Notes under the pieces: model-generated
What the model was told of the DNA's origin: nothing
The model's database searches: none
Seen by the model: the letters and a program-made list of their open reading frames with translations, nothing else
Program-made: the position numbers and the translations under genes
From: Dolomitihabitans soli
GTDB lineage: Bacteria > Actinomycetota > Actinomycetes > Streptosporangiales > Streptosporangiaceae
Assembly: GCF_022213955.1 (NCBI RefSeq)
Contig: NZ_JAKNTW010000024.1
Location: 146,048-210,047, forward strand
DNA: 64,000 bases
Reading direction: 5' to 3'
Shown here: positions 50,373 through 59,582 of the stretch, in pieces
How positions within the stretch are numbered: position 1 is the first letter of the stretch
Layout: each line of letters begins with the position of its first letter

Positions 50373-50969
50373 ATGAGAAGAATGACAGCCGCACTGCTGG
50401 CCACCGTTTGCGCGGGGACCGCCTTCGCGAGTTCGCCGCCCACCCTCGCCCAGACGCCGGGCACCGGCGCCGCCTCGCTGAACCGGTCCGCCGCGCAGAC
50501 CGACTGGCTCAGCCGCCTCCGTGCCGCGATGGAGAAGTTCAAGGACCCGGCGGTCGCGGAGAGATACGGCTACGTACGGACCGACCACTGCTCCCAGTTC
50601 CAGTTCACCGGCGCCGACGGTAAGCCCATCGGCGGTATGGGCTACCACTACGCCAACCAGCGGCTCATCCAGGACCCACGGCTGCTGCCCCTCCAGCCCG
50701 AGGTGCTGGTCTACGTGCCCGGCGTGCGCGACCGACGGGAACTGGGCGCCATCGAGTACATCAAGAACGACGACGACCAGCTCCTCGCGACCCCGGAAGA
50801 TCGCCCGAGCCTGTTCGGACGTGAGTTCCAGGGCCCGATGGAGCCGCACGCGAACGGCGGGGCGATCCATTACGACATGCACATCTGGCTGTTCATGCAC
50901 AACCCGAAGGGCCTGTTCGAGCCCTGGAACCCCCGGGTCGTCTGCCCCGGCGGCCACGCGCACTCCTGA
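50373..50969 (+). CDS. secreted protein of unknown function
   Basis: The 198-residue precursor begins with a Sec signal peptide ('MRRMTAALLATVCAGTAFAS') and the mature domain includes 'LRAAMEKFKDPAVAERYGYV', 'DHCSQFQFTGADGKPIGGMG', 'LVYVPGVRDRRELGAIEYIK', 'GREFQGPMEPH' and 'HYDMHIWLFMHNPKG'. The His-rich end with 'HYDMHIWLF' is typical of a conserved actinobacterial secreted family without known function; His and Asp clusters could bind a metal. ATG 50373 is used. Confidence 0.72.
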   Translation: MRRMTAALLATVCAGTAFASSPPTLAQTPGTGAASLNRSAAQTDWLSRLRAAMEKFKDPAVAERYGYVRTDHCSQFQFTGADGKPIGGMGYHYANQRLIQDPRLLPLQPEVLVYVPGVRDRRELGAIEYIKNDDDQLLATPEDRPSLFGREFQGPMEPHANGGAIHYDMHIWLFMHNPKGLFEPWNPRVVCPGGHAHS

Positions 50970-51068
50970 ACCACGGCCGACGGCGCCCAGCCAGGGGGGC
51001 TCATCGTCCGCCGATCTCACGACCGGCGGACGATGATCGGTTCCGACATCGCTCACGAGGCGGCCTGG

Positions 51069-51266
51069 ATGACGATCCGCGGAGTGCTGTTCGACGTCTC
51101 GGACACGTCCTCGGACCGGGCCGGCGTGCTCGGGCAGCCGGCCGAATCGGTCCGGACTCCTGCGGATGCGTCACGGCGGACCGCCTTCCGAGGTCAACGG
51201 CACATGAGCCTGGTAATTGTCCCAGGGGCCCGTCGATGGACGGCGTCTCCTGACCCGGAGGGCTGA
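51069..51266 (+). pseudogene. possible 5' fragment of a HAD-type hydrolase gene
   Basis: The frame starts 'MTIRGVLFDVSDT', resembling the first strand of HAD phosphatases (hhhhDxDxT), but the second Asp is missing from place and similarity ends within 15 residues; the remainder is unlike any domain. Probably a decayed fragment in front of the acyltransferase gene. Confidence 0.25.
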
Positions 51267-51272
51267 TCGGGG

Positions 51273-52727
51273 ATGGATCGATGGGGCGGCTGGTCCTGGG
51301 CCGGCGCGCTGGCGGTGATGGCGGCGGCGGTGGCGCTGGTGTCCGGGAGCGGGCCGGTCAACCGGCTGGCCTGCCGTACGGCGGGGCGGGCGTTCCGGCG
51401 GGCCCGGCTGCTGGCCGAACGCACGCCACCTGGACGTGAGCGCTACGTAGACTTTCTGCGGGCCCTCGCGATCACCGCCGTCGTCGCCGGGCACTGGCTG
51501 GCCATCCAGGTGACCTACGGCGGCGGCAGGGGCTTCCAGGGGGGCAGCGTCCTCGACGTGCTGCCCTGGACCCGGCCGCTGACCTGGCTGTTCCAGGTCA
51601 TGCCGGTCTTCTTCCTGATCGGGGGTTTCGCGAACGCGGTGTCCCTCGGCTCGCAGCACGAGCGGGGCGGCGGCGCCACGGGGTGGGTGCTGCGCCGTAC
51701 CGACCGGCTGGTCCGGCCGACGACCGCGCTGCTGGCCTCGCTGAGCGTGGCCGCGCTGGTGGCGCGGGGTCTGGGCGCGGACCCCGGCCTGATCGGCACG
51801 GCGGTCTGGCTGGCGTCGATCCCGTTGTGGTTCCTGGTGGCCTACTTCGCCGCGGTGTTCCTCACCCCGCTCCTGCACGCCGCCCACCGGCGGGCGGGCC
51901 TGGCGGTGCCGATCGTGCTGGCCGCCCTGGTCGGCGCGGGTGATCTGGCCCGCCTGACCGGTTTCGGGCCCGGCCTGGCAGTGGGCAGCTATCTGTTCGC
52001 CTGGCTGGCCATCCACCAGCTCGGCTTCGCCTGGCAGGACGGGCGGCTGCCCGCCCGGCGCGGGGTCGCGCTGCCGCTCGCGGGGGTCTCGCTGATCGTC
52101 CTGGTGGTGCTCACCGTGGCCGGTCCGTATCCGGTCAGCATGGTGGGGGTCGCCGGGGAGACTCTGCAGAACACCTCACCGCCGACGCTCGCCCTGCTCG
52201 CCTTCGCCACCGCCCAGACGGGGATCGTCCTCGCCTGCCACGATCGGGTGAGCCGCTGGCTGCGGCGGCCCGCGGTGTGGACGGGCGTGGTCGCGGTCAA
52301 CTCGGTGATCATGACGGTGTTCCTCTGGCACATGACCGCCGCGGTGCTCGGCGCGCTGGCCCTCTACCCGACCGGAATCATGCCGGCGGTCTCTGCCGGG
52401 TCGCCGGAGTGGTTGCTGCTGCGTCTCCCCTGGCTCGCCGTCCTGGCGCTGATCCTCGCCATCCTCGTCGCGATGTTCGGGCCCGTCGAGCGGCGAACCG
52501 GCAGGCGGGCCGGAAAGCGAGCCGGAAAGCGGGCCGGTTCCGGGATCGGACAGGCCGTGCTCACGGTCGCCGGCGCCGGCGGCGTGCTCGCCGGGCTCCT
52601 CGGCGTCGCCCTGGCCGGTCAGGGCGACCACGGACCCGCGGGCATGCCGACTCCTGCCCTGCTGACCTACTTCGCCGGAGCCGCCGCCCTCCGGCTCGCC
52701 CGGTGGCGGCTCTCCTCCGCCGGCTGA
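51273..52727 (+). CDS. acyltransferase 3 family membrane protein
   Basis: The 484-residue product has about ten to twelve hydrophobic helices. 'RYVDFLRALAITAVVAGHWL' is the Acyltransf_3 start motif with the essential His, and 'MPVFFLIGGFANAVSLGSQH' and 'VLRRTDRLVRPT' follow as in the family. Such proteins O-acylate glycans, lipids or antibiotics at the membrane. A cytoplasmic repeat 'RRAGKRAGKRAGSG' interrupts the last helices. ATG 51273 is 5 bases after GGAGGGCTGATCGGGG. Acceptor unknown. Confidence 0.87.
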   Translation: MDRWGGWSWAGALAVMAAAVALVSGSGPVNRLACRTAGRAFRRARLLAERTPPGRERYVDFLRALAITAVVAGHWLAIQVTYGGGRGFQGGSVLDVLPWTRPLTWLFQVMPVFFLIGGFANAVSLGSQHERGGGATGWVLRRTDRLVRPTTALLASLSVAALVARGLGADPGLIGTAVWLASIPLWFLVAYFAAVFLTPLLHAAHRRAGLAVPIVLAALVGAGDLARLTGFGPGLAVGSYLFAWLAIHQLGFAWQDGRLPARRGVALPLAGVSLIVLVVLTVAGPYPVSMVGVAGETLQNTSPPTLALLAFATAQTGIVLACHDRVSRWLRRPAVWTGVVAVNSVIMTVFLWHMTAAVLGALALYPTGIMPAVSAGSPEWLLLRLPWLAVLALILAILVAMFGPVERRTGRRAGKRAGKRAGSGIGQAVLTVAGAGGVLAGLLGVALAGQGDHGPAGMPTPALLTYFAGAAALRLARWRLSSAG

Positions 52728-52876
52728 CCCCTCGCTGCGCCCGGCTCGACACGTTGCTGCGAGGGTGACGGCTCACCGACCGGGCTCACCGTCCGTGCCG
52801 AAGGCTTCGCCGTACAAGACCTGCGCGGAGCTGGTGGACGCCGCGAAGAAGCCCCGCGTACCTGTCGGGGTGATCC

Positions 52877-54520
52877 TCATCTGAGAGTTCTGCCCTCGTC
52901 TCCGCCCGAGGCGATCTCGGCAGGCCGCTCCTGCTCTGCGCGTCCGTCCATGGGGACCTTCTCCCCGCCGTACGCCCGGCTCATTCTGGCGCGCAGGCGG
53001 CCGAGCGGGCCCCGCAGGCCCTTCGGCGGTACGCCCCGCCCCTCGGCGCCGGCCTCGATCATCGGGATCGGCTTCTTGCCGCGGATGTGCGCGGCGATGT
53101 CGGTGGCCGGGGGCACGTGGATCTCGACGAACTCACCGTGCGGCAGGCGCTTGATGACGCCGGACTCCACCCCGTGGTCGAGGACCGCGGCGTCGCTGCG
53201 CTGCAGGCCCAGGCACATCCGGTAGGTGACGGCGTAGGCGATGATCGGGCCCAGGATGATGGCGAACCGGCCGAACCAGGTGGTGACGAACAGCGGGATG
53301 TGGAAGTTCGCCGAGATCTCGTCGTTGGCGCCGAGCAGCCAGAGCACGCCGTAGAACGTGATGGCCGCCATCCCGATCGAGGTGCGGTGCGGGTTGTTGC
53401 GCGGGCGGTCGACGATGTGGTGCTCACGCCGGTCGCCGGTCACCCAGCGTTCCAGGAACGGGTAGAGGGCGAGGCCGGTGAGGATGATGCCCATCGGCGC
53501 CAGCGCCGGGATCAGCACGCTCAGCGGCAGGGTGTACCCCAGGAAGTTGATCTCCCACGCCGGCATGATGCGTAGCGCGCCCTCCAGGAAGCCCATGTAG
53601 AAGTCGGGCTGCGACCCCGCCGAGATGTCGGCCGGCGAGTACGGACCGAACGCCCAGATCGGGTTGATCTGCGTGAAGGTCGCCATACCGGCGATGACGG
53701 CGAAGGTGAACATGAAGAAGGCTCCCGACTTCGCCATGAAGGACGGGAGGAAGGGCGCGCCGACCACGTTGTTCTCCGTGCGTCCCTTGCCGGGCATCTG
53801 GGTGTGCTTCTGCACCCACATCAGGATCAGGTGCGCGGTGACCAACGCGACCAGGAGGCCCGGGATGAGCAGGATGTGGAGGGTGAAGAACCGCCCGACG
53901 ACGTCCTCGCCCGGATACTCGCCGCCGAACAGGAAGAAGGAGAGGTAGGTCCCGACCAGCGGCAGGGAGAGGATCACACCCTGGGTGATCCGCAGGCCCG
54001 CGCCGGACAGCAGGTCGTCGGGGAGCGAGTAGCCGGTCAGGCCCTCCACCAGCGCCAGGGTCAGCAGCAGGACGCCGATGATCCAGTTGAGCTCGCGCGG
54101 CTTGCGATACGCCCCGGTGAAGAACACGCGGAGCATGTGCACCATCATGCCGGCGATGAACAACAGCGCCGCCCAGTGGTGCATCTGGCGCATCAGCAGG
54201 CCGCCGCGCACGTCGAAGCTGATGTCCAGCGACGACGCGTACGCCTCCGACATCGTCACACCGCGCAGCGGCGCGTAGGAGCCGTCGTAGACGACGTGAC
54301 CCATGCTCGGCTCGAACCAGAACGTCAGGAACGTTCCGGTGAGCAGCAGGATGATGAAGGAGTAGAGCGCGATCTCGCCGAGCAGGAACGACCAGTGGTC
54401 GGGGAAGATCTTCCTGAGGTTGCGCTTGAGGAAGTTGCCCGCGCCGATCCGGTCGTCGATGAAACTGCTCGGACCCTCGATGTGCTTCGAAATCGGACGG
54501 GCGTTTCCTGCGGCGGTCAT
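52877..54520 (-). CDS. cytochrome bc1-type cytochrome b (QcrB paralogue), stand-alone
   Basis: The 547-residue membrane protein binds two hemes: ligands H114 ('RQMHHWAALLF') with H215 ('FTLHILLIPG') and H128 ('MMVHMLRVF') with H230 ('VTAHLILMW'). Qo-site motif is 'PDFYMGFLEG'. Length and the soluble C-terminal tail fit actinobacterial QcrB, which works with QcrA and QcrC in the bcc-aa3 supercomplex, but neither these nor cta genes are adjacent. It is the second gene of an operon with a membrane protein. It may be an alternative b subunit. Confidence 0.9.
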   Translation of the reverse strand: MTAAGNARPISKHIEGPSSFIDDRIGAGNFLKRNLRKIFPDHWSFLLGEIALYSFIILLLTGTFLTFWFEPSMGHVVYDGSYAPLRGVTMSEAYASSLDISFDVRGGLLMRQMHHWAALLFIAGMMVHMLRVFFTGAYRKPRELNWIIGVLLLTLALVEGLTGYSLPDDLLSGAGLRITQGVILSLPLVGTYLSFFLFGGEYPGEDVVGRFFTLHILLIPGLLVALVTAHLILMWVQKHTQMPGKGRTENNVVGAPFLPSFMAKSGAFFMFTFAVIAGMATFTQINPIWAFGPYSPADISAGSQPDFYMGFLEGALRIMPAWEINFLGYTLPLSVLIPALAPMGIILTGLALYPFLERWVTGDRREHHIVDRPRNNPHRTSIGMAAITFYGVLWLLGANDEISANFHIPLFVTTWFGRFAIILGPIIAYAVTYRMCLGLQRSDAAVLDHGVESGVIKRLPHGEFVEIHVPPATDIAAHIRGKKPIPMIEAGAEGRGVPPKGLRGPLGRLRARMSRAYGGEKVPMDGRAEQERPAEIASGGDEGRTLR

Positions 54521-55068
54521 GTTCTCCCCCTCGGAGCCGGCTTCGGGCTTTCACGGACGGGCAGCGACCAGGAGGAGAGCCAGGAACGCAGGGCCAGCCA
54601 CCAGCCGATCCCGAGACCGGCCACGGCCGCCACCGCGTTGAGCAACTTCGGGAGGGCCTGGGAGCCTTCGATGTAACCGTCTCCCGGCACCAGCAGGGCC
54701 AGGATCACGGCCAGCAGGATCCAGGCGCCCGCGGCCGAGGCGACGCCGACGGCCAGCGCCCAGGCCAGGCGAACCGGCAGGGCGCGCGGCCGGGGCACGC
54801 CTCGTCTCTCGACGAGCTGTCCCACCACGTCCTCCGGCGGGTCGCCGACCTGTCCCACGACCTTCTCGAACGCGGTGCCCGACCGGTCCTCGCCGAGATA
54901 GATCCACTGTCCGTCCTGGACGAACAACGCCGCCCGCCTGACTTCGAGATCGGTGAGCCGCAGGTAGGGGACGCCGTCAGGAAATCGGCGCACCCGGAAG
55001 CGCACGCTGGGCAGCCTCGCGTCCAACGCGTCCAGGATCCCCGTCAGCTGGCTTAGCAAGTGGTCCAT
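54517..55068 (-). CDS. membrane protein upstream of qcrB, unknown function
   Basis: The 183-residue product has an N-terminal soluble part ('LPSVRFRVRRFPDGVPYLRL', 'ALFVQDGQWIYLGEDRS') and two C-terminal membrane helices ('AWALAVGVASAAGAWILLAV', 'LLNAVAAVAGLGIGWWLALR'). Its stop overlaps the cytochrome b start (ATGA), so the two are co-translated. It could be an accessory subunit for this orphan cytochrome b. Confidence 0.65.
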   Translation of the reverse strand: MDHLLSQLTGILDALDARLPSVRFRVRRFPDGVPYLRLTDLEVRRAALFVQDGQWIYLGEDRSGTAFEKVVGQVGDPPEDVVGQLVERRGVPRPRALPVRLAWALAVGVASAAGAWILLAVILALLVPGDGYIEGSQALPKLLNAVAAVAGLGIGWWLALRSWLSSWSLPVRESPKPAPRGRT

Positions 55069-55227
55069 CCGGCCTACAACCTCCCCTCGCTACTTCCACC
55101 TTCGAAGCGGGGTTCATGCCGGTTACAGGTTGTTTTTACGCTTTACTGTGCTTTTCCGGACAAAACGGATGCTGTTGGCGGCAGCGACATAAGACCTTTT
55201 GACCTGGACGCCGGGCGGTCACGCGTG

Positions 55228-55392
55228 GATGTGATTCCGGACCAGTGGACAGTCGTCATCGCCGGCTCGGTGATCCTCGGGCTCGGCGTCGCCCCCGCCT
55301 CCACCCTGAGCACCGACCTGATCGTCGGCGCGGCGCCGACGGAACGCGCGGGCGCCGCCTCGGCGATCTCCGAGGCCGGCGGCGAGCTCTGC
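55228..55392 (+). pseudogene. fragment of a DHA2-type MFS drug transporter
   Basis: A short + frame reads 'VVIAGSVILGLGVAPASTLS' and 'TDLIVGAAPTERAGAASAIS', matching the eleventh-helix region of EmrB/QacA-type exporters, then loses similarity. No start or rest of the gene is present. A relic in the gap 55069-55542. Confidence 0.55.
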
Positions 55393-55542
55393 CGTACGGA
55401 AGCGGGCGATAACGGGCGGGGCTCGCCGGGGAGCCTCGCGACCTGGGTCGTTTCACACCGGGGGCGGGCGCGCGTGTCGTAGTTTTGGGTTCCGCATTGC
55501 TGGTACGGCGGGGCGCTCAGTCCCTCGGCGATCGGAGGGGCG

Positions 55543-57396
55543 GTGCGCATCGGTCAGTTGATCGCCGGCCGTTACCGGCTGGAGGAGCGGATCGGTTCCG
55601 GCGGGAACGGGGTCGTCTGGCGCGCCACCGACGAGGAGCTGGGCCGGGTGATCGCGGTCAAGCGGGCCCTGTCCGGTGGCGCCGAGCGCGCGGCCGAGCG
55701 GATCGCGCTGTTGCGGCGCGAGGCCAGGATCCTGGCCAGGGTGAACCATCCGAACGTGGTCACCCTGTTCGACCTGGTGGCCGACGGCGGCGAGTGGTGG
55801 CTGGCCATGGAGTACGTGCCGGCCAGCAGCCTCGCCGGCCAGGGCACGCTGCCGCCCGGTCGGGTGGCCGGGATCGGCGTCCAGCTCGCCCGCGCCCTGC
55901 AGGCCGTGCACGCCGCGGGGGTCCTGCACCGTGACGTCAAGCCCGCCAACGTGTTCCTGGTCGACGACCAGCATGCCAAGCTGGGCGACTTCGGGATATC
56001 CCGGGTGGTCGAGGGCGACATGACGCTGACCGACACGGGCCGGATCCTCGGGACGCCGGGCTTCATCGCCCCCGAGGTGGCGGGCGGAGAGGACCCGAGC
56101 GAGGCGTCCGACGTCTTCTCCCTCGGCGCCACGCTGTTCGCGGCGGTCGAGGGCACGACGCCGTGCGGGCCCCCCGGGAATCCCCTGCTGCTCCTGCGGC
56201 GCGCGGCGCAGGGCGACATCGCGCGGTCGCGGCGCGGCGGGGCGCTGGCCCCGGTGCTGTCCGTGTTGCTGAACGTGGATCCCGCGAAGCGGCCCACGGC
56301 CGCGCAGGCCGAGCAAATGCTCCAGGACGTGGCGGTCGCGCCGGCCGCCGACGGCGACACCGACGGCCCGCGCCGCGGATCGAGACGCCGGATCGCCGTC
56401 GCGGCGGGCACGATCGTCATCGCGCTGGCCGTCTCGGGCTGGCTGCTGGCCGCCGTGCTGCCCGGCGCGCCGCCCGCCCCGGCGCGGGACCTGGCCCGTC
56501 CGCGCCCGGTGCCCGCCGTCGGCGACCCCCGTACGGCCGACCCCTGCGCGCTGACCGATCCGGCGGCGCTGGCCAGGTTCGGCGAGGCCCGGCAGGAGAC
56601 CCATTTCGGGAACTTCAACCGGTGCGACGTCATCGTGCGGGCGGACGGTGACAGCGAGGTAGACGTGAAGGTGGAGCTGTACGGCGAGTCCGCGCCCGAA
56701 GGCGTCCTGGAGAAGGCGGGCGCCCTCGGCATCGTCCGGCAGCCCGCGGACGGCTCCACCTGCGGCCGTTCGGTGCATCTGCCCGACCGGCACCGCGTGC
56801 AGATCGACGCCCGGCAGACCGGCGACGGCGAGGCGGATCTCTGCGCCATCGCCGAGGCGGCCACGACGAGCGCGGTCGCGGTGCTGTCGAGGGGCGAGAT
56901 CCCGCGGCGGCGCACACCCGCCGAGCCCGCGTCCTTGATCAACGTGGACGCCTGCGCGCTCCTCGGCCCCGGCGCGCTCGCCCGGTTCCCCGGCGTGGAT
57001 CCGCTTCGCTCCGAGGCGGGTTTCGCCGGCTGGTGGTGCCGCTGGCACAGCACCGCCAGCCGGTCCTCGCTGCTCGTGCGCTTCGACCGGAATCAGCCGC
57101 TGACCAGCGCCGACGGCCGTCCCATCCGGCTCGGCGACCGTGCCGCCTTCGTCGAGTCCGAAGGCTACGGCGAGGAGACGTGTCAGGTCCAGGTCGTGCA
57201 CCGGCCGACGACGGACTCACGCGGGGAGCCCGTGGCCGAATTGCTCCTGGTCGTGGTCAGCGGTCCGGGATCCGCCGCCCGGCGTTGCGAACTGGCCACC
57301 GATCTGGCCCGGCCGGCCGCCGCCGGACTGCCCCCGCCCCCCGCGGGCTCGGTCACCGGACCGGAGCGAGGTGGACCGTCGCCGTCTGCCGGGTGA
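55543..57396 (+). CDS. receptor-type Ser/Thr protein kinase with tandem extracellular domains
   Basis: The 617-residue protein has a Hanks-type kinase domain (~8-270): 'GSGGNGVVWRATDEELGRVI' with 'AVKR' lysine, 'VLHRDVKPANVFLVDD', 'KLGDFGISRVV' and 'GTPGFIAPEVAGG'. A single membrane helix follows (~285-305, 'AVAAGTIVIALAVSGWLLAA'). Outside are two similar Cys-containing modules beginning 'ADPCALTDPAALARFGEARQ' and 'VDACALLGPGALARFPGVDP', like DUF3558-type domains. GTG 55543 has GGAGGGG upstream. It probably senses an extracellular ligand. Confidence 0.9.
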   Translation: MRIGQLIAGRYRLEERIGSGGNGVVWRATDEELGRVIAVKRALSGGAERAAERIALLRREARILARVNHPNVVTLFDLVADGGEWWLAMEYVPASSLAGQGTLPPGRVAGIGVQLARALQAVHAAGVLHRDVKPANVFLVDDQHAKLGDFGISRVVEGDMTLTDTGRILGTPGFIAPEVAGGEDPSEASDVFSLGATLFAAVEGTTPCGPPGNPLLLLRRAAQGDIARSRRGGALAPVLSVLLNVDPAKRPTAAQAEQMLQDVAVAPAADGDTDGPRRGSRRRIAVAAGTIVIALAVSGWLLAAVLPGAPPAPARDLARPRPVPAVGDPRTADPCALTDPAALARFGEARQETHFGNFNRCDVIVRADGDSEVDVKVELYGESAPEGVLEKAGALGIVRQPADGSTCGRSVHLPDRHRVQIDARQTGDGEADLCAIAEAATTSAVAVLSRGEIPRRRTPAEPASLINVDACALLGPGALARFPGVDPLRSEAGFAGWWCRWHSTASRSSLLVRFDRNQPLTSADGRPIRLGDRAAFVESEGYGEETCQVQVVHRPTTDSRGEPVAELLLVVVSGPGSAARRCELATDLARPAAAGLPPPPAGSVTGPERGGPSPSAG

Positions 57397-57745
57397 CCGA
57401 CGAGACGCGCACGGCGAGGTCGTTCACGGTCCCGTTCGCGCCGGGGCCGAGGACCACCTCGTTGAAGACCCCGCTCCCCGTCCCCCTCACCCGCACCGAG
57501 CCGGAGCCGACCTTGGCGATCGACAGCCTGCTGAACCCGTACCGGCTGTCGATGCGGAAACTCACCGGCCTGGACACGGTGATCTTGCATCGTCCGTCGA
57601 AGCACGGGTGGACTCGCGCCCCCTTGGCGGGAAGCGCCGATGACGCGGAGCCCGCGCCCCGCTGTTCCCGCTCGGCGACGGCGGCCGGCGCGCCGGCGAC
57701 CGTGACGAACGCCAAAGCCAGGAAGGTGATGGCCATCCGGTGCAT
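57353..57745 (-). CDS. small secreted protein, unknown function
   Basis: The 130-residue precursor has a signal peptide ('MAITFLALAFVTVAGAPAAV' after MHR, cleavage near 'AVAERE') and a mature domain with one Cys pair ('HPCFDGRCKITVSRPVSFRI') and Gly/Val-rich strands ('KVGSGSVRVRGTGSGVFNEV'). AAAGGAAAG is 3 bases before ATG 57745. Its 3' end overlaps the kinase gene by 44 bases tail-to-tail. Not assigned to a family. Confidence 0.65.
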   Translation of the reverse strand: MHRMAITFLALAFVTVAGAPAAVAEREQRGAGSASSALPAKGARVHPCFDGRCKITVSRPVSFRIDSRYGFSRLSIAKVGSGSVRVRGTGSGVFNEVVLGPGANGTVNDLAVRVSSVTRQTATVHLAPVR

Positions 57746-57767
57746 GATCTTTCCTTTCGTCGGTCTC

Positions 57768-57792
57768 CCGTACGGCACGGCCTGCCGTACGG
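57768..57792. promoter_or_regulatory. 10-bp inverted repeat upstream of the secreted-protein gene
   Basis: CCGTACGGCA-CGGCC-TGCCGTACGG is a perfect 10-bp inverted repeat with a 5-base spacer, 23 bases upstream of the - strand start at 57745. CCGTACGG is also self-complementary. Candidate operator or leader hairpin. Confidence 0.45.
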
Positions 57793-58063
57793 ACGTTCCA
57801 GCTGCAGGGAAACCCGTTGCGGAGCCCAGAGTCCCCGATCGGGAGGGTCTCCCGGGCCGGAACCGGCAGACTGCGGACGAGACCATTGCCTTCAGGTGGA
57901 AGGGCGTTCGGGTGAGCGAACCGCTGCGCGCGCCAGATCTGGCTCCGCTCCCGTATGGACACCACACCGGCGGCACCCGGCATGATCCACGCACTGGAGA
58001 TCGCAGCGTACGGGCCTTTCATGGGCAGGTGCGCCCCCCAAATACGGCTAAAGGTGATCAATC

Positions 58064-59284
58064 ATGCGCATTCTTCTTGTGGGAGCCGGTGGCGTGGGCA
58101 CCGCCATCACCCGCATCGCGGCCCGCCGTACGTTCTTCGACCACGTGATCGTCGCCGACTACGACCTGTCCCGCGCCGAGGCCGCCGTCGCCGCCCTCGG
58201 CCGGGACGAGAACCGGTTCACCGCGGCCAGGGTCGACGCGGCCGACCAGGCGGCGGTCGCCGGGCTGCTGGCCGCGCACCGGTGCGACGTGTTGCTGAAC
58301 GCCACCGACCCGCGCTTCGTGATGCCGCTGTTCGAGGCCGCGTTCGCGGCCGGGGCCGGCTACCTCGACATGGCGATGTCCATGTCCCGGCCGCATCCCG
58401 AGCACCCTTACGAGCGGTGTGGCGTCAAGCTCGGGGACGACCAGTTCGCGCGGGCCGCCGAGTGGGCGGACGCCGGCCGGCTGGCACTGGTCGGCATGGG
58501 CGTGGAACCCGGCCTCGCCGACGTCTTCGCCCGGTACGCGGCGGACGAGCTCTTCGACGAGATCGAGGAGATCGGCGTCCGGGACGGCGCGAACCTCACC
58601 GTGGACGGCTACGAGTTCGCCCCGTCCTTCTCGATCTGGACCACCATCGAGGAGTGCCTGAACCCGCCGACGATCTACGAGAGGGACCGCGGCTGGTTCA
58701 CCACCGAGCCGTTCAGCGAGCCCGAGATCTTCGACTTCCCCGCGGGCATCGGTCCCGTCGAGTGCGTGAACGTCGAACACGAGGAGGTGCTGCTGGTGCC
58801 CCGCTGGGTGGACGCCGGCCGCGTCACCTTCAAGTACGGGCTGGGCGAGGACTTCATCACCAAGCTCACCACCCTGCGCGCGCTCGGCCTGGACCGCACC
58901 GAGCCGGTCCGGGTCGCCTCGGACCGGGGCCCCGTCATGGTCTCGCCGCGCGACCTGGTGGCCGCCGTGCTGCCCGACCCGGCCGCCCTCGGAAGCCGCA
59001 TGCACGGCAAGACCTGCGCCGGCACCTGGGTGAAGGGCACCAGGAACGGCGAGCCCCGCGAGGTCTACCTCTACCACGTCGTGGACAACCAGTGGTCGAT
59101 GAACGAGTACGGCTCGCAGGCCGTCGTCTGGCAGGCCGCCGTCAACCCGGTGGTCGCCCTGGAACTCCTCGCCGGCGGCAGGTGGAAGGGCGCCGGCGTG
59201 CTCGGCCCCGAGGCGTTCGAGCCGCGGCCCTTCCTCGACCTGCTGACGGCGTACGGCTCCCCCTGGGCCATCCGCGAGCACTGA
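58064..59284 (+). CDS. saccharopine dehydrogenase family oxidoreductase
   Basis: The 406-residue product has an N-terminal Rossmann domain ('MRILLVGAGGVGTAITRIAA', 'HVIVADYDLSRAEAAVAALG') and a C-terminal substrate half ('ALVGMGVEPGLADVFARYAA', 'EEVLLVPRWVDAGRVTFKYG'), as in LYS9-like and carboxynorspermidine-synthase-like enzymes. It would catalyse a reversible NAD(P)-dependent reductive condensation of an amine with an oxo acid; substrate unknown. AAGGTGAT precedes ATG 58064. No polyamine or lysine genes are adjacent. Confidence 0.87.
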   Translation: MRILLVGAGGVGTAITRIAARRTFFDHVIVADYDLSRAEAAVAALGRDENRFTAARVDAADQAAVAGLLAAHRCDVLLNATDPRFVMPLFEAAFAAGAGYLDMAMSMSRPHPEHPYERCGVKLGDDQFARAAEWADAGRLALVGMGVEPGLADVFARYAADELFDEIEEIGVRDGANLTVDGYEFAPSFSIWTTIEECLNPPTIYERDRGWFTTEPFSEPEIFDFPAGIGPVECVNVEHEEVLLVPRWVDAGRVTFKYGLGEDFITKLTTLRALGLDRTEPVRVASDRGPVMVSPRDLVAAVLPDPAALGSRMHGKTCAGTWVKGTRNGEPREVYLYHVVDNQWSMNEYGSQAVVWQAAVNPVVALELLAGGRWKGAGVLGPEAFEPRPFLDLLTAYGSPWAIREH

Positions 59285-59582
59285 CGTAGGACGGCGGCCG
59301 CCCCGGCCTTACAGTGACTGTACTTTCTCGCTCAGTGCGACCGGTCGGCGAACCCGCGGACTTCACAACGCGCCTTGACAGAGCAAGCGCTGGGTGCAAA
59401 CATCGCAGAAATCTCGCAATCTCCTGGAAACAACCTCGAATCACGCGAAACACTCGCGCAAATCGTCAAGCTCGCGGCGTCATCGGCGAGCCGCGATGCC
59501 ACACAAGGCGCTCTCCGGCAGCACGCGCGGCTGCGTGCGCCTTGCCTGACTCAACCCCCCTAAGGTCAGGAAAGGAAGCTCC

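Noticed and set aside
52765..52884. 39-codon GTG ORF after the acyltransferase gene
   Set aside because: No clear ribosome binding site or conserved pattern, and it overlaps the end of the convergent cytochrome b gene.
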